DNA of 64,000 bases from Mycolicibacterium sp. BiH015 (GTDB lineage Bacteria; Actinomycetota; Actinomycetes; Mycobacteriales; Mycobacteriaceae), in assembly GCF_027706845.1 (NCBI RefSeq), contig NZ_JAQGCZ010000007.1, forward strand, positions 186,001 to 250,000, written 5' to 3'. Positions 35,354-43,165 of this stretch are shown here, one piece after another (position 1 is the stretch's first letter; every line of letters starts with the position of its first letter). Position numbers and translations under genes: made by a program. Under the pieces are notes generated by a model that searched no databases, was not told where the DNA came from, and was given only the letters and a program-made list of their open reading frames with translations.

Positions 35354-36133
35354 GTGAGCGGCGGTCACGCGCACCCGCTGTACCGCGACGACGATTCGCG
35401 GGTGCACCGGCTCCCGGCGGAAGTCAAGATCGTCTGCCTGGTGGTGTTCGTGCTCGCCGTGGTGGCGACGCCGCGAGAGTTGTTCTGGCCGTTCGGCATC
35501 TACGCGACGATCATCGCCGCAGTGTGGGTGCTGGCGCGGATCCCGATGCGGTGGATCCTGCCGCGAATGTTGATCGAGGCACCGTTCATCGTGCTGGCGG
35601 TGCTGCTGCCGTTCGCCGAAGGGGGTGAGCGGGTCGACGTGGCGGGCATGCAGCTGTCGGTCGCCGGTCTCTACGCCGCCTGGGGCATCGTCATCAAAGG
35701 CACCCTCGGCGTCGCCGCCTCGCTGACCCTGGCGGCCACGACCACGGCGGCGGAGCTGCCGGTGGCGTTGAGCCGGCTGCGGGTGCCCGCGATCATCGTG
35801 TCGGTCCTGACGCTGATGATCCGCTACATCGATGTCCTCACCGCGGAAGCCCGCAGAATGCGGATGGCGCGGATCTCGCGCGGCGACTCACCGCGCATGC
35901 TGCACCAAGCCGGCGCGACGGCGAAAAGTGTAGGGGCGCTGTTCCTGCGGTCCTACGAACGCGGTGAGCGCGTCTATCTGGCGATGCTGTCGAGGGGTTT
36001 CGACGGGCACGTTCCCGCGCTGGCCGTCGGGACGGGATGTGTCGCGTCGGCGACCCCGCGGCAGTGGGCGACGGCGCTGATTCCCGCCGCGGTAGCCGCA
36101 TCGGTGGCCCTGACCGCATGGGCGACGCTGTGA
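35354..36133 (+). CDS. cbiQ: ECF transporter transmembrane subunit CbiQ
   Basis: 259 aa. It is the T-component that couples ATP hydrolysis to CbiM. About five hydrophobic segments lie in the first two thirds. The two coupling-helix motifs with Ala-Arg-Gly pattern appear as EARRMRMARISRGDS and AMLSRGFDGHVP. GTG start at 35354, with a GAAGG ribosome site in the end of the previous gene. Its stop overlaps the CbiO start. Confidence 0.9.
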   Translation: MSGGHAHPLYRDDDSRVHRLPAEVKIVCLVVFVLAVVATPRELFWPFGIYATIIAAVWVLARIPMRWILPRMLIEAPFIVLAVLLPFAEGGERVDVAGMQLSVAGLYAAWGIVIKGTLGVAASLTLAATTTAAELPVALSRLRVPAIIVSVLTLMIRYIDVLTAEARRMRMARISRGDSPRMLHQAGATAKSVGALFLRSYERGERVYLAMLSRGFDGHVPALAVGTGCVASATPRQWATALIPAAVAASVALTAWATL

Positions 36134-36867
36134 CGCCGGCGATCCGCGTCACGGGGTTGAGCTATTCCTACCCCGACGGGCACGCGGCATTGCGCGGCAT
36201 CGATCTCGACGTCGCACCGGGCGAACGCGTCGCGCTGCTCGGGCCGAACGGCGCAGGCAAGACCACTCTGATGCTCCACCTCAACGGCGTCCTCAGCGCG
36301 TTGCAGGGCACGGTCGAGATCGGTGGAACCACCCTGTCCCGCAACACCCTTCGCGACATCCGCCGCCGTGTCGGGCTGGTGTTCCAGGACCCCGACGATC
36401 AGCTGTTCATGCCGACCCTGGCCCAGGACGTCGCGTTCGGACCTGCCAATTTCGGTCTCCGCGGTGCCGAACTGGAGGAGCGCGTCGCGCGCGCCCTGAA
36501 GGCGGTGTCGATGACCGAGCTGGCGGGCCGCAGCCCCGCGCATATGTCCGGCGGGCAGCGCCGCCGGGCCGCTCTGGCCACGGTTCTGGCCTGCGAACCG
36601 GAGGTGCTCGTCCTCGACGAACCGTCGGCCAACCTCGATCCGGTGGCGCGCAGGGAACTCGCCGAAACACTGGCGGGGCTGGACGCCACCATGCTGATCG
36701 TCACCCATGACCTGCCGTACGCGGCGCAACTGTGCCGGCGTGCGATCGTCATGGACGGTGGAGTCATCGTCGCCGACGGACCCATCGACGAGGTGCTCTC
36801 CGATTCCGAACTGCTCGCCGCGCACCGTCTGGAGCTGCCGTGGGGGTTCGCCGTCGGCTCACGCTGA
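36130..36867 (+). CDS. cbiO: ECF transporter ATPase CbiO
   Basis: 245 aa from the GTG at 36130, which overlaps the cbiQ TGA (GTGA); an ATG at 36118 is the alternative. ABC ATPase motifs are complete: Walker A GPNGAGKTT, Q-loop VFQDPDDQLF (typical of ECF/CbiO ATPases), signature MSGGQRRR, Walker B VLVLDEPSANLD and a switch His in IVTHDLP. A single ATPase gene implies a homodimer. The 3' end overlaps the convergent histidine-kinase gene by 9 bases. Confidence 0.93.
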   Translation: MTPAIRVTGLSYSYPDGHAALRGIDLDVAPGERVALLGPNGAGKTTLMLHLNGVLSALQGTVEIGGTTLSRNTLRDIRRRVGLVFQDPDDQLFMPTLAQDVAFGPANFGLRGAELEERVARALKAVSMTELAGRSPAHMSGGQRRRAALATVLACEPEVLVLDEPSANLDPVARRELAETLAGLDATMLIVTHDLPYAAQLCRRAIVMDGGVIVADGPIDEVLSDSELLAAHRLELPWGFAVGSR

Positions 36868-38373
36868 GGTCGGTGCAGGCACGGCCGCGGCAGGCGCGGC
36901 GGGCAGCCGGACGATGAAAGTCGTTGCTCCCGAGCTGGATCGAGCGTCGATGGTGCCGCCGTGCGATTCCACAATCGACGCAGCGATGGACAGGCCGAGT
37001 CCGAAGCTCCCCGTCTGGCGCGACCGCGACTTGTCCGCACGCACGAAGCGTTCGAACAGGTGTGGGAGCAGCTCGGCGTCGATGCCCGGTCCGTCATCGG
37101 TGACCGACATCTCGACGTAGGGCATGCCGTCGTCGTCCGTCGCGGTCGACAGGCGAGTCGTGACCGTGGTGCCCGCGGGCGTGTGCAGACGTGCGTTCGA
37201 CAGCAGGTTCGCCAAGGTCTGATGCAGCTGAGCGCGATCACCGCGCACCCACACCGAGCCGTCCGGAACCTGCGTCAGCCACCCGTGCGTCGGCGCCGAC
37301 ACCGCCGCATCGTTGACGGCGTCGACCACCAGATCGGTCAGGTCGATCGAGGTGGCCTGCAGGTCTTGCCCTTCGTCGAGGCGCGCCAGCAGCAGCAGGT
37401 CGGCAACCAGCGAGTTCATTCGCCGAGTCTCCGCCTCGATGCGGGCCAGCGAGTACTCCGTCGTCTCGGGCAGCACGGCGCTGTCCTGACGGGTCAACTC
37501 CGCATACCCGTGGATCGCGGCCAGCGGTGTGCGTAGCTCATGGCTGGCGTCGGTGATGAACTGCCGCATCCGCCGATCCGAGGCCGCGACATCGCTCAGT
37601 GCCTGCTCGACGTGGTCGAGCAGGCGATTCAGCGTGTCCCCGACCAGTCCTACTTCGGTATCGGGATCCGTGTCACCTGCCGGTACCCGCGGGGTGATCG
37701 CGTGGTTGTCGCGGTCGAGCGGAAGGCTGGCCACTTCGGCCGCCGTCGCTGCCACCCGGCGCAGCGGTCGGAGCGCGAAGCGGACGATGGCGATGGTGCT
37801 CAACGCTGTGACCACCAGGGCGATGGCCGTCATCCCGGCCACGATCGCGGTCTCGCGCACCATCGCGTCCCAGGCGGGTGCCCGTGACACGCCTGTCACC
37901 AGGATCTCGTCACCGTCGCCGGGTTTGCCGACCATCCGGTACCAGCCCAGTCCGGGCAGCTCGACGGTGCGCGGTTCCGGATCGCTCCACGACAGACCGG
38001 CGATGGTGTCGACTGCTGCCTGCGGGGCCTTGCGGGCTTCGCCGTCCCCGAAGAACGCGGAGTCCACCACCTCGCCGTTCTGGATCAGCGCCACGACATT
38101 GCCGGGGGCCTGCCCGATGAAATGAGTAAGCGGCTTCATCGATCCCGGGGCGGGCAGCTGCCCACCGGGGCCGGGGGAACTCCGGTATTTGTTCATCGAG
38201 CTGATCCCACCGTCGGCGGCGCCCACCAGCTGGGTGTCGATGATGCCGAGCACGGAAGCGCGCAGACTCACCACCGACATCGTGCCCACCGTGGCCAGCA
38301 CGATCATCACGACCGCCGAGACGCCGACGACCAGCTGGCGACGCAGAGACCACGTCCGCCACGCGCGCGTCAT
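36859..38373 (-). CDS. Two-component sensor histidine kinase
   Basis: 504 aa. There are two membrane helices (about 12-38 and 174-200) that bracket an extracytoplasmic sensor region of about 135 residues, then a HAMP linker, the phosphoacceptor H278 in DASHELRTPLAAIHGYAEL, and an ATPase domain with DLLSNARLHTP-like N box, VTDDGPGID (G1) and GSFGLGLSIAASI (G2). It is coupled to the response regulator by an ATGA overlap. Length and pairing resemble M. tuberculosis TrcS, but I am not certain of orthology. The signal is unknown. Confidence 0.92.
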   Translation of the reverse strand: MTRAWRTWSLRRQLVVGVSAVVMIVLATVGTMSVVSLRASVLGIIDTQLVGAADGGISSMNKYRSSPGPGGQLPAPGSMKPLTHFIGQAPGNVVALIQNGEVVDSAFFGDGEARKAPQAAVDTIAGLSWSDPEPRTVELPGLGWYRMVGKPGDGDEILVTGVSRAPAWDAMVRETAIVAGMTAIALVVTALSTIAIVRFALRPLRRVAATAAEVASLPLDRDNHAITPRVPAGDTDPDTEVGLVGDTLNRLLDHVEQALSDVAASDRRMRQFITDASHELRTPLAAIHGYAELTRQDSAVLPETTEYSLARIEAETRRMNSLVADLLLLARLDEGQDLQATSIDLTDLVVDAVNDAAVSAPTHGWLTQVPDGSVWVRGDRAQLHQTLANLLSNARLHTPAGTTVTTRLSTATDDDGMPYVEMSVTDDGPGIDAELLPHLFERFVRADKSRSRQTGSFGLGLSIAASIVESHGGTIDARSSSGATTFIVRLPAAPAAAVPAPTSA

Positions 38374-39137
38374 TGCGCCGGCCGCAGCATGTAGCCGACG
38401 CCTCGCACGGTGTGGATCATCGGTTCCCGGCCCGCGTCGACCTTCTTGCGCAGGTACGACACGTACAGGTCGACGATGCTGGATCGGCCGCCGAAGTCGT
38501 AGTTCCACACCTGCCGCAGGATCTCGTTGCGGTCCAGAGCTTTTCGCTGGTTACGCATCAACAGGCGCAACAGCTCGAATTCCGTCGACGTCAGCGAGAT
38601 CGCCTCGCCGGCGCGCGTCACCTCCCGCGAGGCGGCATCCAACGTGAGATCTCCCACCGTCAGCGTCTCGTCCTCGGCGGGGGTGAGGTAGGCCGAGCGG
38701 CGCAACAGTCCGCGCAACCGTGCGACGAGTTCTTCCAGCGAGAACGGCTTGGTCATGTAATCGTCCCCGCCCGCCGTCAGGCCGGTGACGCGATCCGAGA
38801 CCGAATCGCGGGCGGTGAGGAACAGCGTCGGTGTGTAGGTACCGGATTCACGCAGCCGGGTCAGCACACCGAGACCGTCCATATCCGGCAGCATGATGTC
38901 GAGAACCAGCAGGTCCGGGGTGCACTCCTGGTATTTGGCGACTGCTTCGGCAGCGTCGTGGGCGACCTCGATCTCCCATCCTTCGTACTTCAGCGCCATC
39001 TTCACGAGGTTGGTCAGCGCGCGCTCGTCATCGACGAGCAGCACGCGTATCGGCGACCCGTCGGCGCGATACATTCGGGGCAGCTTGCCCAGGATCGCGC
39101 GACGGGGTCCCTGGTCCTCCATCGGCGCAGACGTCAT
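38370..39137 (-). CDS. OmpR-family response regulator
   Basis: 255 aa. The receiver domain has acidic D36-D37, phosphoacceptor D80 in PDLLVLDIMLPDMDG, and KPFS. The C-terminal winged helix ends with SSIVDLYVSYLRKKVD and IHTVRGVGYMLR. About 28 residues precede the receiver domain, as in TrcR-like proteins of mycobacteria. The kinase gene follows directly. The region upstream (39138-39374) holds a palindrome GAGATCTC at 39183-39190 which could be a binding site, and little else. Confidence 0.93.
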   Translation of the reverse strand: MTSAPMEDQGPRRAILGKLPRMYRADGSPIRVLLVDDERALTNLVKMALKYEGWEIEVAHDAAEAVAKYQECTPDLLVLDIMLPDMDGLGVLTRLRESGTYTPTLFLTARDSVSDRVTGLTAGGDDYMTKPFSLEELVARLRGLLRRSAYLTPAEDETLTVGDLTLDAASREVTRAGEAISLTSTEFELLRLLMRNQRKALDRNEILRQVWNYDFGGRSSIVDLYVSYLRKKVDAGREPMIHTVRGVGYMLRPAQ

Positions 39138-39374
39138 CAGATCATTCTCGCGCCCCGCGCCCCCGTCGTCACCACCCTCATAGAGATCTCATATGTCGAG
39201 GGCCGCCGCGGGTGGCGGAAATATTGACTCCTGCGGAAGACGTTGTCGGACATTTGAATTGCCTATGAACGTCGACGCGGGTGGCGACACCTACCGGGAC
39301 AATGGCTCGGTGAGTCCGGCCGTTGACGTCCGGACAGTCGATTCGGTTACCGCAATCATTCGAAAGGCTCCGCC

Positions 39375-39773
39375 ATGTCCGCAGACACCACGCTCGAGGC
39401 CCGTTCGACGCTACAGGCCGACGTCGCACTCGGCGCATTCCGCATCGTCGTCGCGCTGTTGTTCATGATGCACGGCACCGCCAAGCTCGCGGGCTGGCCG
39501 CAGGGGTCGCCTGCTCCGGTCGGAGCCTGGCCGATGTGGTGGGCCGGCGCCCTGGAGATCGTGCTCGGCGGCCTGATCGCCATCGGCCTGCTCACCCGGC
39601 CCGCCGCCTTCCTGGCCTCCGGGATGATGGCGGTGGCCTACTTCTGGATGCACTTCCCCGACGGATTCTGGCCGCTGGTCAACGGCGGTGAGACGGCGGT
39701 GCTGTACTGCTTCGGGTTCCTGCTCCTGGTCGCAACGGGTCCCGGTGCGTTCGCCGTCACGCGCCGTATCTGA
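39375..39773 (+). CDS. DoxX-family membrane protein
   Basis: 132 aa with four hydrophobic segments. ALLFMMHGTAKLAGWP and LEIVLGGLIAIGLLTRPAAF are the DoxX family marks. Members are linked to redox stress, in mycobacteria through a thiol-oxidoreductase complex, but many are unassigned. An AAAGG ribosome site lies 7 bases before the ATG. It is alone on its strand, divergent from the two-component operon, and precedes the sigma factor by about 120 bases. Confidence 0.88.
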   Translation: MSADTTLEARSTLQADVALGAFRIVVALLFMMHGTAKLAGWPQGSPAPVGAWPMWWAGALEIVLGGLIAIGLLTRPAAFLASGMMAVAYFWMHFPDGFWPLVNGGETAVLYCFGFLLLVATGPGAFAVTRRI

Positions 39774-39822
39774 AAGCTGTTCTCCTTCACATGGTTTGCA
39801 AATGTTTGCGTTTCCTATGCAG

Positions 39823-39852
39823 ATCTAGAAGTCGCGCTGATCGCTTCTAGAT
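39823..39852. promoter_or_regulatory. 9-base inverted repeat upstream of the sigma factor
   Basis: ATCTAGAAG (39823-39831) and CTTCTAGAT (39844-39852) pair perfectly around a 12-base loop. GGAAT at 39854-39858, about 15 bases before a CGATT, resembles the -35/-10 spacing of SigH-type promoters, so the gene could be autoregulated. The gap 39774-39893 holds nothing else recognisable. Confidence 0.4.
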
Positions 39853-39893
39853 TGGAATCAACCACGACAGAAGCGATTTGGAAGGCACCGAGC

Positions 39894-40481
39894 ATGACCA
39901 TGACGATGACGGATCCAGATCTGGAACGGTTCGAGCGTGACGCACTGCCGCTGCTGGACACCCTCTACCGCGCTGCGCGCCGCTACACCGGCAACGCCGC
40001 CGATGCCGAGGACCTCGTGCAGGAGACGATGATGAAGGCCTACGCCGCTTTTCATCGTTTCGAAGAGGGGACGAACATCCGCGCCTGGCTGCTGCGCATC
40101 CTGACCAACACGTGGATCAAGTCCTACCGCAGATCCCAGTGCAGGCCCGCAGAGGTCCTGTCCGAAACTCTCACCGATGCGCAGCTGCATGCCCAAGCGG
40201 GGCACTCGTCCACGGGCCTGCCCTCGGCCGAGCTCGCCGCGCTGGAATCCCTCGGCGACGACGAAGTCAGACACGCGCTCGAACAGCTCACCGACGACCA
40301 GCGTCTTGCCGTCTACTACGCAGACGTCGAAGGGCTGAGCTACAAGGAGATTGCGCTCATCCTCGGGACCCCGGTCGGCACCGTGATGTCACGTCTGCAC
40401 CGGGGCAGGCGCACGCTGCGGCGCCTGCTGGTCGACGTGGCGGCCAGCCGCGGCTACCTGCGCGACGCGCAAGCAGCCTGA
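39894..40481 (+). CDS. SigH/SigR-type ECF sigma factor
   Basis: 195 aa. Region 2 is plain: LPLLDTLYRAARRYTGNAADAEDLVQETMMKAYAAF, then FEEGTNIRAWLLRILTNTWIKSYRR. Region 4 is LEQLTDDQRLAVYYADVEGLSYKEIALILGTPVGTVMSRLHRGRRTLRRLL. This is the group that answers thiol-oxidative or heat stress. Relatives are followed by a zinc anti-sigma factor (RsrA/RshA type) with an HxxxCxxC motif; no such gene is next to this one. The ATG at 39894 with GGAAGG upstream is preferred to the TTG at 39852. Confidence 0.88.
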   Translation: MTMTMTDPDLERFERDALPLLDTLYRAARRYTGNAADAEDLVQETMMKAYAAFHRFEEGTNIRAWLLRILTNTWIKSYRRSQCRPAEVLSETLTDAQLHAQAGHSSTGLPSAELAALESLGDDEVRHALEQLTDDQRLAVYYADVEGLSYKEIALILGTPVGTVMSRLHRGRRTLRRLLVDVAASRGYLRDAQAA

Positions 40482-40487
40482 CCCAGT

Positions 40488-40550
40488 CGCCGGAATTGCA
40501 TTCCAGCAGTGAAAGTTCGACAAAGGCCCTGCTGGAATGCAATTCCGGCG
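40488..40550. terminator. 22-base-pair perfect hairpin between sigma factor and mtr
   Basis: Bases 40488-40509 are the exact reverse complement of 40529-40550, with a 19-base loop. It lies between two convergent genes, starting 7 bases after the sigma-factor stop, and would fold in both transcripts. There is no T-tract. A bidirectional terminator is the natural reading. Each arm also contains GGAAT...ATTCC. Confidence 0.75.
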
Positions 40551-40556
40551 CAGCAA

Positions 40557-40606
40557 CTAATGCCGCCGGGGCCGCGGCATCTGCCTAATGCCGCCGGGGC
40601 CGCGGC
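40557..40606 (-). repeat. Direct repeat duplicating the 3' end of mtr
   Basis: Bases 40557-40578 and 40585-40606 are identical over 22 bases. On the minus strand the second copy encodes the last residues of Mtr plus its stop codon, and the first is an untranslated duplicate 28 bases further on. A tandem duplication of the gene end explains it. Confidence 0.9.
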
Positions 40607-41997
40607 CATGGCGGCTCGCCGCACAGCGCCAACAACGCATTCTCGACGACCTCCGGCAGTGCCGGGTGAATCCAATACTGGCCGCGAGCCATCTCCTGTG
40701 CCGGCAAGTCGAACGCCATCGCCTGAACGATCGGCTGGATGATCGACGACGCCTGATGGCCCATGATGTGCGCACCGAGCAGCAGTCCGGTGTCGTCGTC
40801 GACGATCAGCTTGGCGAACCCCGTGTTGTCCTCCATCGCCCACCCGTAGGCGACGTCGCCGTAATCCTGAACCTTCGAACGGATCTTGTAACCCGCTGCG
40901 CGAGCCTCGTTCTCGGTCAGGCCCACCGACGCGATCTGCGGCTCGGTGAAGACCGCCGACGGCACGTTGCGGTGATTGGCGGGCATCAGGTTCTCGGTGT
41001 CGTCCCAGTCCTGCAGCAGGTTGTGCTTGACGACACGGGCCTCATGATTGGCCACATGCTTGAGCTGGAACGGCGAACTGACATCACCCAGCGCGAAGAC
41101 GTTTCGCGCTGTCGTGCGCTGGAATTCGTCGACAGCGACCAGGCCGTCGTTGACCTCGATCCCGGCCAGGTGCGCGTCGAGGAGGTCGCCGTTGGGCACG
41201 CGCCCCGTCGCGACCAGCAGGGTGTCGGCCTCCAACGTCGAACCGTCGTCGAGCCGCAACCTGACCCCGGAATCGTCGGACTCGCCACTGACAATGTTGC
41301 GGCGGCTTCGGATCTCCCACTTCTTGCCCGCGATGTCGGTGAATCGCTCGCAGACCGTGTCGTCGCAATGGGTCAGCATTGTCGTGCCGCGCAACACGAT
41401 CGTCACCCGCGTCCCGAGAGAGGAGAAGACATGGGCGAACTCGGCGGCGACGAAACCGCCACCGACGATCACGAGATGTTCCGGCAGATTCGAGATCCGC
41501 ATGATCGTGTCGCTGGTGTGATGCGCCACCCCACAGTCACGGATGGCGGGCGGCACCGTCGCCCTGGCGCCTGCGGCGATCACCACCTGGTCGGCGGTGA
41601 ACTCGTCGCCGTCGTCGGTCCGCAGCCGATAACCGTCGCCGGTATCCGGCCCGGCGAACCGGGTGTGGCTGGCGAACACCTCGACGTTCGGTGACGAACG
41701 CCGATACTGTTCACCGCCGCTGGCCAACGGATCGATCCGGCCGAACACCCGCGACACGATGTCCGTCCAGCGAACCCCGTCGAGGCGTCCGTCCACTCCG
41801 TAGAGGCTCGACTCCCGGATCTGCTGGGCCACCCCGGCTGCGTAGACGAACATCTTCGTCGGGATGCATCCCACGTTGAGGCAGGTGCCGCCGAACAGAC
41901 CCTGCTCACAGATCGCGACGCGTTTGTCGGCGTACCTGTCGTCGAGGATCGAGTTCCCAGAGCCTGTCCCGATGATCGCGATGTCGAAATCAGCCAT
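40585..41997 (-). CDS. mtr: Mycothione reductase
   Basis: 470 aa. It reduces mycothione disulfide to mycothiol with NADPH and keeps the cytosolic thiol pool reduced. It is a class I flavoprotein disulfide reductase: FAD motif IIGTGSGNS, redox disulfide C39 and C44 in GGTCLNVGC, second Rossmann loop VIVGGGFVAAEFAHVFSSLG, ALGDVSSPFQLKHVANHEARV near FAD, and the C-terminal active-site His in QYWIHPALPEVVENAL. It corresponds to Rv2855. A stress sigma factor of the thiol-responsive group is convergent to it, which fits by theme though not by transcript. The 3' end is duplicated (see repeat). Confidence 0.95.
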   Translation of the reverse strand: MADFDIAIIGTGSGNSILDDRYADKRVAICEQGLFGGTCLNVGCIPTKMFVYAAGVAQQIRESSLYGVDGRLDGVRWTDIVSRVFGRIDPLASGGEQYRRSSPNVEVFASHTRFAGPDTGDGYRLRTDDGDEFTADQVVIAAGARATVPPAIRDCGVAHHTSDTIMRISNLPEHLVIVGGGFVAAEFAHVFSSLGTRVTIVLRGTTMLTHCDDTVCERFTDIAGKKWEIRSRRNIVSGESDDSGVRLRLDDGSTLEADTLLVATGRVPNGDLLDAHLAGIEVNDGLVAVDEFQRTTARNVFALGDVSSPFQLKHVANHEARVVKHNLLQDWDDTENLMPANHRNVPSAVFTEPQIASVGLTENEARAAGYKIRSKVQDYGDVAYGWAMEDNTGFAKLIVDDDTGLLLGAHIMGHQASSIIQPIVQAMAFDLPAQEMARGQYWIHPALPEVVENALLALCGEPPWPRPRRH

Positions 41998-43036
41998 GCC
42001 CTGTGCTCCCCTCGGACGGTGATGCGGCGGCGCCCGGTGCGCCTGCGGCCTCGGTCAGATACCAGTCCAGCCAACGGTCCAACTCGTCGTAGGCATGCCT
42101 CCGCGGCTCGGGCAGCGACAGGAAGACGTCGTGCTTGGCGTCGGTGATCGGCACGATCGTCGTCCGGTTGCCGATGCACCCGGCCCATCGCGCGATCTGC
42201 GACACCTCCAGCACGGCGTCGCCCCGCTGGATCAGCTCGGGGTCGGCAACCTCGCGCACACTGTGGTCGGACCGCAGGATCAGGTTCGGTACGCCGACAT
42301 CGAGGCCGCGGTGCAGCTTGGCCTGACCCCGCCGGATCGCATGGATCCACCCGAAGGTGACCGGAAAGCCACCGATCGGTTTCCACTCCAGGTTGTAGTC
42401 GAACTCCCCGGCGAAGTCGCGGTGCAGTGTCGAGCCGTACCCGCCCTCGGTGACCGGGCGGCGGATCACCGAATGCTTGCGCAGGCGGCGCATGGCCATC
42501 AGCGCCGCCGACGTCGGGGGTGTGCGCAAGATCGCATGCCCCTGCAGATCGAGCCACGGGGCGTTGAGGACCAGCCCGCCGACACCTTTGCGCGCGGTGG
42601 AGCGCCGCGCTCGCAGCCGATCCAGCCACAGCGACACCACCAGGCCGCCCGCCGAGTGGCCGTAGACGAGCACCCTCGGCGCCGACACCGCCGCGATCAC
42701 ATCCAGCGCCCGCTCGAGCTCGACGTCGTAGCGCGCCAGGTCGGTGGTGAAGTGCGGCGTCTGCCCGTGACGATGGGACCGTCCGCATTTGTGCAGGTCG
42801 ATAGCGTAGAACGCGAAGCCGCGGGCGGCGAAGTGGTCAGCGATCTCAGTGTTGAAGAAGTAGTCGGTGAAGCCGTGCACCATCAACACCGCATGCCGCG
42901 CCGACGGATCCGCGTCGCCGCGACGTACCAGCGTCGCCTCCAACTCTCCCTCGCCGTCGGGGTCGGGGCCGAGTGCAAAGGTGCACCGCCAGTATCCGGG
43001 CAGCACGTCGGGCTCCCATCGAGACACGAATGCCAC
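41990..43036 (-). CDS. Alpha/beta hydrolase, lysophospholipase-like
   Basis: 348 aa. The family is serine hydrolases acting on lipid esters (Hydrolase_4 type). The oxyanion strand reads VLMVHGFTDYFFN, the nucleophile elbow VLVYGHSAGGLVVSLW carries the catalytic Ser, and HDVFLSLPEP near the end has the catalytic His. It overlaps mtr by 8 bases and corresponds to Rv2854. The GTG at 43036 is the longest start. A TAGGGT box overlapping it, followed by 7 bases and GTG at 43027, suggests a leaderless start three codons later. Confidence 0.88.
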   Translation of the reverse strand: MAFVSRWEPDVLPGYWRCTFALGPDPDGEGELEATLVRRGDADPSARHAVLMVHGFTDYFFNTEIADHFAARGFAFYAIDLHKCGRSHRHGQTPHFTTDLARYDVELERALDVIAAVSAPRVLVYGHSAGGLVVSLWLDRLRARRSTARKGVGGLVLNAPWLDLQGHAILRTPPTSAALMAMRRLRKHSVIRRPVTEGGYGSTLHRDFAGEFDYNLEWKPIGGFPVTFGWIHAIRRGQAKLHRGLDVGVPNLILRSDHSVREVADPELIQRGDAVLEVSQIARWAGCIGNRTTIVPITDAKHDVFLSLPEPRRHAYDELDRWLDWYLTEAAGAPGAAASPSEGSTGHG

Positions 43037-43105
43037 CCTAACGGCGCGCAGGCGGCGGCGAGCGTTCTGGCAGTGGTTGGCGGGTTACGGAAATGCCGGG
43101 CGGGA

Positions 43106-43111
43106 TAACCT
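43106..43111 (+). promoter_or_regulatory. Candidate -10 of mqo
   Basis: TAACCT would place the transcript start near 43118, giving a leader of about 48 bases that contains GAAGGA before the GTG at 43166. Confidence 0.35.
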
Positions 43112-43165
43112 GAACACCGGCAAGCCGTGTTCAACGGGCAGCAACCACGAAGGACCCACGAAAAG

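Noticed and set aside
35354..36867. Overlap of the cbiO and histidine-kinase ends as a sign of misannotation
   Set aside because: Both C-termini are of normal length with complete motifs; a 9-base tail-to-tail overlap is common in compact actinobacterial genomes.
38373..39137. Naming the two-component pair trcS/trcR
   Set aside because: Lengths and layout are similar, but without an alignment against all mycobacterial OmpR pairs the orthology is not secure, so no symbol is given.
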